Shown here: in pieces, positions 1-8,402 of the stretch
Layout: each line of letters begins with the position of its first letter
Numbering within the stretch: the stretch's first letter is position 1
Source: Pseudomonadota bacterium
GTDB taxonomy: Bacteria > Pseudomonadota > Alphaproteobacteria > Rhizobiales > Beijerinckiaceae
NCBI GenBank assembly: GCA_023423995.1
Contig: JAFAEL010000181.1
Span: 1 to 64,000, forward strand
Direction of reading: 5' to 3'
DNA length: 64,000 nt
Notes under the pieces: generated by a model
Databases searched by the model: none
Told to the model about the DNA's origin: nothing
Seen by the model: only the letters and a program-made list of their open reading frames with translations
Made by a program: the position numbers and the translations under genes

Positions 1-150
1 GGCATCATCCCGGCGCTGGAGCCCTCGCACGCGATCGCCAAGGTGGTCGAACTCGCCCCCAGCTTGCCGAAGGATCACCTGATGGTGGTCAACCTGTCGG
101 GCCGCGGCGACAAGGACGTGCCGCAAGTCGCCGAGATGCTGGGGATGTGA
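1..150 (+). CDS. trpB: Tryptophan synthase beta chain, C-terminal fragment
   Basis: This is the last 49 codons of TrpB, open from the first base of the window. The visible tail includes [22 protein letters not shown] and a final AEMLGM, the pattern that closes TrpB proteins. The SGRGDKD segment lies near the pyridoxal-phosphate phosphate-binding region in known structures. TrpB condenses indole and serine to tryptophan in complex with TrpA. In most relatives trpA follows trpB directly. Here the stop codon is followed only 4 bases later by the end of a convergent toxin gene, so trpA is not in its usual place. The gene is cut by the window edge rather than being visibly broken. Confidence 0.93.
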   Translation, partial: GIIPALEPSHAIAKVVELAPSLPKDHLMVVNLSGRGDKDVPQVAEMLGM

Positions 151-154
151 CGCG

Positions 155-430
155 TCACTGACGCCGATAGTGGAAGCGGGCGGACGCGATCTCCAGGCTT
201 TGGCCCTCTCCGGATCCGACCACCCGATAGATCAGGCGGTGCTCGCCGGTGAGCCGACGGGACCACCAGCCCTGGAACTCGCCCCGCAGCGGCTCGGGCT
301 TGCCTACCCCGGAGAAGGGGGAGCGGACGGTGTCCCGGATGACCTCATTGAGGCGTCGGAGCACCGCACGGTCATGCTCCTGCCAGTAAAGGTAATCCTC
401 CCAGGCGAGCGGCGCGAAGACGAGCCTCAA
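155..430 (-). CDS. yoeB: YoeB-family mRNA interferase toxin
   Basis: A 91-residue Txe/YoeB toxin, close to the usual 84-90 residues. Members cleave mRNA in the ribosomal A site. The residues known to matter in E. coli YoeB are visible at matching places: Glu46, Arg65, and a His87-Tyr88 pair near the C-terminus. The gene follows the yefM antitoxin. Its start is a TTG at 428-430 that overlaps the antitoxin stop (TTGA), so translation is coupled and probably weak, which keeps antitoxin in excess. It ends 4 bases from the convergent trpB stop. Family identity is seen in the sequence; activity is inferred from intact residues. Confidence 0.93.
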   Translation of the reverse strand: MRLVFAPLAWEDYLYWQEHDRAVLRRLNEVIRDTVRSPFSGVGKPEPLRGEFQGWWSRRLTGEHRLIYRVVGSGEGQSLEIASARFHYRRQ

Positions 431-684
431 GGGTCAGGCAGGCTATCGACGACGACGCCCTCTCCGCGATCGAGGTCCTTGACCGATTGGCGGAGACGCC
501 GTGCGTTCTCTTCGCTGCTCAGCAGATGCAGCGCCTCGCGCAAGCTTTCGAGCTCGGCGAGCGGCATGATCACGACTGGTTCACGATTCTGGCGCGTGAC
601 GACAAGCTCATCTCGATCCGCGACCAGCCGGTCGAAATGGCTCGCCATGTTGGCCCGGAGCTCGGTGAAGGACACGATTGCCAT
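427..684 (-). CDS. yefM: YefM/Phd-family antitoxin
   Basis: An 85-residue Phd/YefM antitoxin. The N-terminal half (MAIVSFTELRANMASHFDRLV) matches the dimerising DNA-binding fold, and the acidic C-terminal part is the usual toxin-binding tail. In known pairs it neutralises YoeB and represses its own promoter together with the toxin. Directly upstream lie a near-consensus promoter and a 16-bp imperfect palindrome overlapping the -10 box, which fits such autorepression. It is the first gene of the two-gene operon. Confidence 0.93.
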   Translation of the reverse strand: MAIVSFTELRANMASHFDRLVADRDELVVTRQNREPVVIMPLAELESLREALHLLSSEENARRLRQSVKDLDRGEGVVVDSLPDP

Positions 685-695
685 GGCAAGTCTCA

Positions 696-737
696 GTACG
701 CGATCACGTACATAAGCCTAGCGCCCTTCCGCGGCAA
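696..737 (-). promoter_or_regulatory. yefM-yoeB promoter with overlapping operator palindrome
   Basis: On the minus strand a -35 TTGCCG (737-732), a 17-base spacer and a -10 TATGTA (714-709) place the transcript start about 18 bases before the yefM ATG. A 16-bp near-palindrome GTACGCGATCACGTAC (696-711 on the plus strand; one mismatched pair) overlaps the -10 box. Its GTAC half-sites resemble the TGTACA core bound by E. coli YefM. Binding is inferred, not shown. Confidence 0.6.
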
Positions 738-744
738 GCCTCCC

Positions 745-2082
745 CTACGCAGCGGTCAGCCGCGTCGAGAACTGATCCAGCTCCTCGTCGAAGCGTTCTC
801 GATTGGCCGAGATGCGGCGCGACGCGTCGTCCATGGCGGCCATCGAGGTCTTCAGATCCTGCATCATGGTCCGCACGCCGTTTGCGGCGGTCCGGATGGT
901 CGCCACGGCTTCCGATGCGAAGCGCGCCTGGTCGGCGATCGCCGCCGTCGCGGAGGCCTGCTCGCTCGTCGCGGCGGCGGCGGCGGCGGAGATTTCCTCC
1001 ACCTGGGCGATGATGCCCAGGATGCGCCCGAGTTGCTCGGCGGAGCGCGCTGAGGCGGCCTGGATGGCGCCGACCTGGGCGGTGATCTCGCGCGTCGCGG
1101 CCGCGGTCTGGCCGGCGAGGCTCTTCACCTCCGAGGCAACCACCGAGAACCCGCGCCCGGCCTCGCCGGCGCGCGCGGCCTCGATCGTGGCATTCAGGGC
1201 GAGCAGGTTCGTCTGGCTCGCGATCCCGGCGATCATCGTGACGACGCTGCCGATCTCGCGCGCGGCCCGCTCGAGCTCCTGCACTTCGTCCCGCAGGGAG
1301 CCGACCGTGGCTGTCGTCTCCCGCACGGCATCGAGGCTCTGGTTCGCGAGCCGGTCGACCTCCCCGATCGAGCCCACGAGCTGCGCGCTCGCGGCCGCCG
1401 TGGAGACGAGATTGCTGGAGCCGCGGTCGGCCGCCTCGCTCGTCTGTTGCGATGCGTCGAGAGCGGCTTCCACGGCCGTCGCGGTCCGCAGCGACGTCTC
1501 GGCGAGAGCCCCCGAGGCGTCGTTCATGGCGGCCCGCAGGTGGGAGGCGGCCTGCCCGAACATCTCCAGCGCCTCGCCGATCGTGGCCTTCCGCCGCTTC
1601 ACCGTCTCGCGGGCATGCACCCGCTCGAGCTGGAAGGCGTTCAGATTGTCCACCCCGAGGTAGCGGATGAGCGCCGCGCAGAGGCGGGCCGTCTTGGGTC
1701 CGGACCAGCGATGGCGCCGGCCGATACGTTCGAACAGGGCAGCCGCGACATGGGTGCTCATGCCGAGATGGACGCGGAAGCCGTAGCCCGTCTCCTGCTC
1801 GGCCTTGTGCACGGCGCAGAGGCGCTCGTGCGAGGCCTGGTCCATCGGCCCTGAGAGGAGCGCTTCGAAATACGCGGCTTCCAGACGGGCGAGCCGGCGG
1901 CCGTCCTCCCGCTTTTCCTCGTCGTGCCCGCAGAAATCCGACCAGGACTCGGTGTAGTCGTCGATCGCCCGGGTGATGTCCCCGTTGGCGTCCTCCGCGA
2001 TCCTGAGGACCTCGCGATCGATCTCGGGCGTGACGTGAAGCGCCGCTCGCCGAGCCTGAAGATCGGCCTCGAAACTGCTCAT
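745..2082 (-). CDS. Globin-coupled methyl-accepting chemotaxis protein (soluble)
   Basis: A 445-residue chemoreceptor without a transmembrane segment. Residues 1-180 resemble a protoglobin heme sensor of the HemAT type, with a candidate proximal histidine at His92 in the segment [15 protein letters not shown]. Residues 190-440 form the long helical signalling domain. Its hairpin-tip signature ([22 protein letters not shown] and the following EVKSLA) is intact near residues 290-325. Such proteins sense oxygen or other gases and signal through CheW and CheA. No other chemotaxis gene is in the window. It lies 72 bases downstream of the RND efflux operon on the same strand, so some read-through is possible. 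Confidence 0.88.
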   Translation of the reverse strand: MSSFEADLQARRAALHVTPEIDREVLRIAEDANGDITRAIDDYTESWSDFCGHDEEKREDGRRLARLEAAYFEALLSGPMDQASHERLCAVHKAEQETGYGFRVHLGMSTHVAAALFERIGRRHRWSGPKTARLCAALIRYLGVDNLNAFQLERVHARETVKRRKATIGEALEMFGQAASHLRAAMNDASGALAETSLRTATAVEAALDASQQTSEAADRGSSNLVSTAAASAQLVGSIGEVDRLANQSLDAVRETTATVGSLRDEVQELERAAREIGSVVTMIAGIASQTNLLALNATIEAARAGEAGRGFSVVASEVKSLAGQTAAATREITAQVGAIQAASARSAEQLGRILGIIAQVEEISAAAAAATSEQASATAAIADQARFASEAVATIRTAANGVRTMMQDLKTSMAAMDDASRRISANRERFDEELDQFSTRLTAA

Positions 2083-2154
2083 CCGCGCGCAACCCCGTCC
2101 CCGGGATCACGCTTGCCGGGACGCCGTAAAGATCCTGTAAAGCCTAAGGCGCAC

Positions 2155-5100
2155 TCAGCCCGTGACCTGGGGTTCCAGGGCAGGCCGACGCGGTGCGGCG
2201 CTCACCCGGTGCCAGCGGCTGAGCAGGAGGTAGATCGCAGGCGTCGTATAGAGCGTCAGGAGCTGGGACACGACGAGCCCCCCGATGATCGTCACGCCGA
2301 GCGGCTTGCGGATCTCAGCCCCGACGCCCGTCGCGATCGCGAGCGGGACGGCGCCGAGAAGCGCGGCCAGGGTCGTCATCAGGATCGGCCGGAACCGCTC
2401 GACCGCGGCCTGGACGGCGGCCTGCTCCGGGGGGAGCCCCCGCGCCTCCGCCTCGAGAGCGTAATCGACCAGCATGATGCCGTTCTTCTTCACGAGCCCG
2501 ATAAGGAGCACGAGCCCGATCAGGGCGATGATGGACAGGTCGTAACCGACGAGATCGAGCGCGATCAGGGCGCCCAGGCCTGCGGAGGGCAGCGTCGAGA
2601 TGATCGTGATCGGGTGGACGAGGCTCTCGTAAAGGATGCCGAGGATGATGTAGACGGCGAGCAGCGCCGCGAGGATCAGCATCCCGGTGCTGCCCGAACC
2701 CTGTGCGAAATCCTTCGCATCGCCCGCGAAATCCGCCCGGAGCGTGTCCGGCAGGCGCAGCTCGTTGACGGCCTCCATGATGGCGGCCGTGCCCTCGCCG
2801 ATGCCGATCCCGGGAGCGAGGTTGTAGCTGATCGTCACCGAGGGGAACTGGCCCTGGTGGTTGACGACGAGAGGCGATGTCCCGCGCGTCACCCGCGCGA
2901 TGGCCGAGAGGGGGACCTGTGTTCCGCCCGAGGCCGGGACATAGATGCGCGTCAGGTCCTCCGGATCATCCCGGTCCGTCGGGGCGACGTCGAGCACCAC
3001 GCGGTACTGGTTCCGCTGGGTGTAGATCGTCGAGATCTGCCGCTGCGAGAAGGCGTTGTTGAGCGCGTCGTCGACGTCCTGCATTCGTACGCCGAGCCGC
3101 GAGGCGGCCGTGCGGTCGACTTCGACCTTCGCCTCCAGGCCGCCCTGCTCGCGGTCGGTCGAGACGTCCTGCAGGCCGGGCAGCGTGCGCAGCTTCGCGA
3201 GCACCCGGGGCATCCAGGTCTCGAGGTCGGAGAGCTCGGGGCTCCAGAGCGTGAACTGGTAGGTGCCCCGCCCGCCGCGCGCACCCGCCCGCATGTCCTG
3301 CGCCAGGAACATGAAGGTGCGGATGCCGGCAACCTCGGCGAGTTGCCGCCGCAGCCGCTGGATGACCACCATCGACGGCTCGCGCCCTTCGCCCGTCTTG
3401 AGGCTGATGAAGAGGCGGCCCTGGTTGACGGAGGCAACCCCGAAGCCGGAGGACCCGACCGACGAGGACACACCGACGACCGCCCGGTCCTCGCGGATGA
3501 TCCGCGCCACACGCTCCTGCAGCTCGGCGATCGCCGGGAAGGAGATGTCCGGCGCGGCCTCGGTGAAGCCGACCACGAGGCCGGTATCGTCCTGAGGAAA
3601 GTAGCCCTTCGGGATGGCGCGGAACATTTGCACCGTGAAGGCCACGGTCGCGAGGGTCAGCAGCAGCATGAGCCAGCGGTGGCGAAGCGCCCCGCCGAGC
3701 GTTGCCGCATAGCCGCGCGTGAGAGCCCCGAGCACTCCCTCGACGATGCGGTCGAAGCGCGTCGTGCGGCCCTGGCGCTGCGGCATGCGGGCCACGATGG
3801 TCGGCGCGATGGTGAGCGACACGATCGTCGAGATCACGACCGCGAAGGCGAGCGTCATGGAGAACTCGCGGAAGAAGCGGCCGATGATTCCCGGCATGAA
3901 GAAGAGCGGGATGAACGCCGCCAGCAGCGAGAGCGAGATCGACAGAACCGTGAAGCCGATCTGTCGGGCGCCCGCGATCGCGGCATCAATGCGGCTCATC
4001 CCCGCCTCGACGTTCCGCTGCACGCTCTCGATCATCACGATGGCGTCGTCGACCACGAAGCCGATCGAGATCGCGATGGCCATCAGGGACAGGTTGTCCA
4101 GGGTGAAGCCGCAGGCCCACATCAGCGCGAAGGTGCCGGCCAGGGACAGGGGCACGGTCACGCCCGCGGCGAGCGTCGGCGTCGCCCGGCGGAGGAAGAC
4201 GAAGACCACCAGCATGACGAGCAGGATCGTCTCGAACAGGGTCACCTGCATGTCGGCGAGGGAGGAGCGGATGGTCGCCGTCCGGTCGCTCATCACCTGG
4301 ATGTCGATCGCGGCCGGAACCCAGCGGCGCAGCTCGGGCAGGATTTCCTTCACGCGATCGACGGTCTCGACCACGTTCGCGTCCGGCTGCTTGGTGATCT
4401 GCAGCGTGACGGCGGGCAGGCCGTTATAGGAGCCGCCCGTGCGGCTGTTCCGCGTCCCGCGCTCCACGACCGCGATGTCGCCGAGCCGCACGATCGTGCC
4501 GTTCTGGCTGCGGACGACGATCCGCCGATACTCCTCGGGCGTCGAGAGCTGCCCGTTGGTCTCGATCGTGATGCCCTGGTCGTTCCCGTTGAAGGCCCCG
4601 AGGGGTGACTGGGTGTTCGCGGCCGCGACGGCGCTGCGCACCGCCTCGAGCGAGAGCCCCATGGCGGCCAGGCGCTGCGGATCGATCCGGACCCGGATGG
4701 CCGGCTGCTCGGCGCCGCTGACATTCACCTCCGCGACGCCTTCCACCTGCGCGATGCGCTGGGCGATGACCGTGTCGGCGACGTCGTAGATCGCCGGCCC
4801 GCCGAGCGTCTTCGAGGTCAGGGCCAGGATCAGGACCGGGAAGGCGCCCGGATTCGACTTGCGAAAGGTGGGAAGCGTCGGCAGGTCGCTCGGCAGGTCC
4901 GTCGCGGCCGCATTGAGGGCCGCCTGGACGTCCCGCGCCGCGCTGTCGGAGTTCCGCGACAGGTCGAACTGGATCGAGATCGAGCTCGACCCGAGCGAGG
5001 ATTGCGACGTGATCTCCGTCACGCCCGCGATCGCGCCGAGCCGCCGCTCCAGCGGAGCGGCGACGGTCGACGCCATGGTGGCGGGATCCGCCCCGGGCCG

Positions 5101-5250
5101 GCTCGCCATCACCCGGATCGTCGGGAAATCGACCGTCGGCATGGAGGCGACGGGAAGGAGGCGATAGGCCACGAAGCCGACGAGCAGCAGCGCGATCGAG
5201 ATCAGCGTCGTGGCGACCGGCCGCCGGATGAAGGGTTCGGAGAGATTCAC
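2155..5250 (-). CDS. RND efflux inner-membrane pump, MdtC-type
   Basis: A 1031-residue RND (HAE1/MdtBC-type) drug:proton antiporter. It begins SEPFIRRPVATTLISIALLLVG, the usual first transmembrane helix. It shows two periplasmic porter regions, the TM4 proton-relay pair in GFVVDDAIVMIES, and the TM10 lysine in GLVKKNGIMLVDYAL. The start is a GTG at 5250-5248 that overlaps the stop of the preceding pump gene. It is the last gene of a four-gene operon and sits beside a second, different RND pump. That layout matches the MdtBC-like heteromultimeric pumps. Substrates cannot be read from the sequence. Confidence 0.92.
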   Translation of the reverse strand: MNLSEPFIRRPVATTLISIALLLVGFVAYRLLPVASMPTVDFPTIRVMASRPGADPATMASTVAAPLERRLGAIAGVTEITSQSSLGSSSISIQFDLSRNSDSAARDVQAALNAAATDLPSDLPTLPTFRKSNPGAFPVLILALTSKTLGGPAIYDVADTVIAQRIAQVEGVAEVNVSGAEQPAIRVRIDPQRLAAMGLSLEAVRSAVAAANTQSPLGAFNGNDQGITIETNGQLSTPEEYRRIVVRSQNGTIVRLGDIAVVERGTRNSRTGGSYNGLPAVTLQITKQPDANVVETVDRVKEILPELRRWVPAAIDIQVMSDRTATIRSSLADMQVTLFETILLVMLVVFVFLRRATPTLAAGVTVPLSLAGTFALMWACGFTLDNLSLMAIAISIGFVVDDAIVMIESVQRNVEAGMSRIDAAIAGARQIGFTVLSISLSLLAAFIPLFFMPGIIGRFFREFSMTLAFAVVISTIVSLTIAPTIVARMPQRQGRTTRFDRIVEGVLGALTRGYAATLGGALRHRWLMLLLTLATVAFTVQMFRAIPKGYFPQDDTGLVVGFTEAAPDISFPAIAELQERVARIIREDRAVVGVSSSVGSSGFGVASVNQGRLFISLKTGEGREPSMVVIQRLRRQLAEVAGIRTFMFLAQDMRAGARGGRGTYQFTLWSPELSDLETWMPRVLAKLRTLPGLQDVSTDREQGGLEAKVEVDRTAASRLGVRMQDVDDALNNAFSQRQISTIYTQRNQYRVVLDVAPTDRDDPEDLTRIYVPASGGTQVPLSAIARVTRGTSPLVVNHQGQFPSVTISYNLAPGIGIGEGTAAIMEAVNELRLPDTLRADFAGDAKDFAQGSGSTGMLILAALLAVYIILGILYESLVHPITIISTLPSAGLGALIALDLVGYDLSIIALIGLVLLIGLVKKNGIMLVDYALEAEARGLPPEQAAVQAAVERFRPILMTTLAALLGAVPLAIATGVGAEIRKPLGVTIIGGLVVSQLLTLYTTPAIYLLLSRWHRVSAAPRRPALEPQVTG

Positions 5251-8200
5251 TCCGCCGCCTCCTTCAGGGGCGTGGGAGCCTTGGGCTGGGGAAGCGGCAG
5301 TTCGGGCTCGAGCGCCGCCGCGGGCTGATTCTCGGGCGCGGCCACGAGCCGCTGCCGAAGGCCTTCCAGGCCGAGATAGATCACCGGCGTCGTGTAGAGC
5401 GTGATGAGCTGGCTGAGCAGCAGCCCGCCGATGATCGTGATCCCGAGCGGGATGCGCAGCTCCGCCCCGGCCCCGTGCGCGAGCGCGAGCGGCAGCGCGC
5501 CGAATAGGGCGGCCAGCGTCGTCATCATGATGGGCCTGAAGCGGAGCCTGCAGGCCTGGATGATCGCCTCGGTGGCGCCGAGGCCCTGCTCGCGCTCGGC
5601 CGCGAGCGCGAAGTCGATCATCATGATCGCGTTCTTCTTCACGATGCCCATGAGCAGGATGATGCCGATCAGCGCCACGACGGACAGGTCGAGCCCGAAC
5701 AGCATCAGGGCGAGCAGGGCGCCGACGCCGGCGGAGGGCAGGGTCGACAGGATCGTGAGGGGGTGGATGAAGCTCTCGTAGAGGATCCCGAGCACGATGT
5801 AGATCGTCACCGCGGCGGCCAGGATCAGCCAGGGCTGCCCGTCGAGCGAGCGGCGGAACTCGGCGGCGTCGCCCGTGAAGGTGGACACCACCGAGCTCGG
5901 CAGGTCCACGTCCGCCTCGGCCCGCGAGACGCCGTCGATCGCGGCACTGAGCGCCGCCCCGCGCGCGACGTCGAAGGAGATGGTGGCGGCCGGGAACTGC
6001 TCCTGGTGCGCCACCGAGAGGGGCGCGGTGGTGCGCTCCATGCGCGAGAAGGCCGAGAGCGGCACCTGCGCCCCGCCCGTCCCCGGCACGTAGAGCTTGG
6101 AGAGCGCATCCGGGCTCGTCTGGTAGGCCGGCGCGGCCTCCAGGATCACGCGGAACTGGTTCGCCTGGCCGTAGATGGTCGAGATCTGGCGCTGGCCGAA
6201 GGCGCTGTTCAGTGTGTCGTTCACGGTCTGCATGGAGACGCCGAGCCGTCCGGCCATCTCGCGGTCCACCGTAATCAGGGCGCGCAGGCCGCCGTCCTGG
6301 TTCTCGAAGGCGACGTTCCGCAAGGCCGGGTCCTGCGCGAGGCGCTCGGCAATCTGGCGGGCCCAGAGCGAGACCTCCTGCGCGTCCGACCCGGCCAGCG
6401 TGTACTGGTATTGCGACCGGCTCTGGCGCGTCGCGATCTGGATGTCCTGCACGGGCTGGACGAAGAGCGTCGCGCCCGGCACCGCTGCGGCCTCCAGCTT
6501 CAGGCGGTCGCCGATCTCGGCCGCGGAGGCGGAGCGGTCGTCGCGCGGCTTCAGGCTGATCGAGAGCCGCGCCACGTTCGGGGTCGGGTTCAGGGGCCCG
6601 ACGCCCACGGAGGAAACGACGCCGGTGACGTCGGCGTCCTGGCGGATGATGCGGACGACCTGCGCCTGGATCCGCGAAACCTCCTGGAAGGACGAATCCG
6701 GCTCCGTCTCGAGCACCGCGACGATCAGGCTCGTGTCCTGCAGCGGCAGCAGGCCCTTGGGGATGGCGAGATAGAGCCAGCCCGTCAGCCCGAGCGTGCC
6801 GAAGGTGATCAGCAGCATCAGGGCGCGGTGGCGGAGCGCCCAGCCGAGCGTCACGTCGTAGCCGCGCGCCATCCAGGCGACCGGCGCCTCGGCGATCCGC
6901 TGCCAGCGGCTCTCGCCCGGCGGAACGTGGCGCAGGATCTTCGCGCAGAGCATCGGCGTGAGCGTCAGCGACACGATCGCCGACACGACCACGTTGATCG
7001 TGAGCGTCAGGGCGAATTCCCGGAACATGCGGCCGACGAGACCGGTCATGAACAGGAGCGGGATGAAGACGGCGATCAGCGAGACGGTGAGCGAGATGAC
7101 CGTGAAGCCGATCTCGCGCGCGCCCTCCAGGGCCGCTTCGAAGGGCCGCTCGCCATCCTCGATCTTGCGGACGATGTTCTCGATCATCACGATCGCATCG
7201 TCGACCACGAAGCCGGTCCCGATCGTCAGCGCCATCAGGGACAGGTTGTCGAGGCTGAATCCGACCAGCCACATCACCGCGAAGGTGCCGATGATCGAGA
7301 GCGGCAGGGTAATGGCCGCGATGATTGTCGCCCGCGCGTTGCGCAGGAACAGGAGGACCACCAGGACGACCAGGATCGCCGAGATGATCAGGGTCAGCTG
7401 CACGTCCCAGATCGAGGCCCGGATCGTGTCCGTCCTGTCCTGGACGATGCGGAGGTCGACGCCGGCCGGCATGGCGCGCCCGAGGCGGGTCAGCTCGTGG
7501 CGGATGCGGTCGACCGTCTGGACGACGTTGGCGCCCGGCTGGCGCTGCACGTCCAGGATCACGGCCGTCTCGCCGTTGTACCAGCCGCCGACCCGCGAAT
7601 CCTCGAGGCCGTCCACGATCTCGGCCACGTCCCGAAGGAGGACCGGCGCGCCCGTGCGGTAGGCGATCACGATGTCGCGGTACTGCGCAGCCGTCTCGAT
7701 CTGGTCGTTCGCCGCCACCGTGTAGGATTGCTGCTTGCCGTCGAGCGCGCCCTTCGGGCCCGCGACGTTGGCGCCCACGATCGCAAGGCGCAGGTCCTCC
7801 AGGCTCAGCTTGTACGAGGCGAGGCGGGCGAGGTCCGCCTGGATGCGGACGGCAGGGCGCACACCGCCCTGGATCGACACGCTGCCAACCCCGGACACCT
7901 CGGCCAGCCGCTGCGCGATCAGCGTGTCGGCGAGATCGGAGAGCGTCCGCAGCGGGACGGTGCGGGATGACAGGGCGAGCGTGACCACCGGCACGTCCGC
8001 CGGGTTCACCTTGGCGTAAGTCGGCGGGAAGGGCAGGTTGCGCGGCAGCGTCGAGCCTGCCGCGTTGATGGCCGATTGCACGTCCTGGGCGGCGCCGTCG
8101 ATGTCGCGGTCGAGCTGGAACTGCAGCGTGATCTGCGACAGCCCGAAGGACGAGTTCGAGGACATGCCCGCAAGGGCGGGAATCTGCCCGAACTGTCGCT

Positions 8201-8402
8201 CGAGCGGCGCCGTGACGAGGGATGCGATCGTGTCCGGGTTCGCGCCCGGCAGCCGCGTCGTGATCTGGATCGTCGGAAAATCGACCTGCGGCAGCGAGGA
8301 GACCGGAAGCTTCAGGAAGCCGAGCACGCCGCAGAGCAGGACCGCGAAGGCGAGAAGTGTGGTCGCGATCGGCCGGCGGATGAACGGCGACGAGACGCTC
8401 AC
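5247..8402 (-). CDS. RND efflux inner-membrane pump, MdtB-type
   Basis: A 1051-residue RND transporter opening with VSSPFIRRPIATTLLAFAVLL. It has the TM4 pair in GFVVDDAIVMIEN and the TM10 motif GIVKKNAIMMIDFAL, so proton coupling looks intact. The GTG start at 8402-8400 overlaps the stop of the membrane-fusion gene, and its own stop overlaps the start of the next pump (GTGA). In the E. coli MdtBC precedent, two paralogous RND subunits assemble into one trimer. The tight coupling here suggests fixed stoichiometry. Confidence 0.92.
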   Translation of the reverse strand: MSVSSPFIRRPIATTLLAFAVLLCGVLGFLKLPVSSLPQVDFPTIQITTRLPGANPDTIASLVTAPLERQFGQIPALAGMSSNSSFGLSQITLQFQLDRDIDGAAQDVQSAINAAGSTLPRNLPFPPTYAKVNPADVPVVTLALSSRTVPLRTLSDLADTLIAQRLAEVSGVGSVSIQGGVRPAVRIQADLARLASYKLSLEDLRLAIVGANVAGPKGALDGKQQSYTVAANDQIETAAQYRDIVIAYRTGAPVLLRDVAEIVDGLEDSRVGGWYNGETAVILDVQRQPGANVVQTVDRIRHELTRLGRAMPAGVDLRIVQDRTDTIRASIWDVQLTLIISAILVVLVVLLFLRNARATIIAAITLPLSIIGTFAVMWLVGFSLDNLSLMALTIGTGFVVDDAIVMIENIVRKIEDGERPFEAALEGAREIGFTVISLTVSLIAVFIPLLFMTGLVGRMFREFALTLTINVVVSAIVSLTLTPMLCAKILRHVPPGESRWQRIAEAPVAWMARGYDVTLGWALRHRALMLLITFGTLGLTGWLYLAIPKGLLPLQDTSLIVAVLETEPDSSFQEVSRIQAQVVRIIRQDADVTGVVSSVGVGPLNPTPNVARLSISLKPRDDRSASAAEIGDRLKLEAAAVPGATLFVQPVQDIQIATRQSRSQYQYTLAGSDAQEVSLWARQIAERLAQDPALRNVAFENQDGGLRALITVDREMAGRLGVSMQTVNDTLNSAFGQRQISTIYGQANQFRVILEAAPAYQTSPDALSKLYVPGTGGAQVPLSAFSRMERTTAPLSVAHQEQFPAATISFDVARGAALSAAIDGVSRAEADVDLPSSVVSTFTGDAAEFRRSLDGQPWLILAAAVTIYIVLGILYESFIHPLTILSTLPSAGVGALLALMLFGLDLSVVALIGIILLMGIVKKNAIMMIDFALAAEREQGLGATEAIIQACRLRFRPIMMTTLAALFGALPLALAHGAGAELRIPLGITIIGGLLLSQLITLYTTPVIYLGLEGLRQRLVAAPENQPAAALEPELPLPQPKAPTPLKEAAE

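Noticed and set aside
1924..4608. An 894-codon plus-strand frame opposite the chemoreceptor and MdtC-type pump genes
   Set aside because: It is the complement of strongly supported genes and its protein is Arg/Glu/His-rich with no domain; high GC content makes long reverse frames common here.
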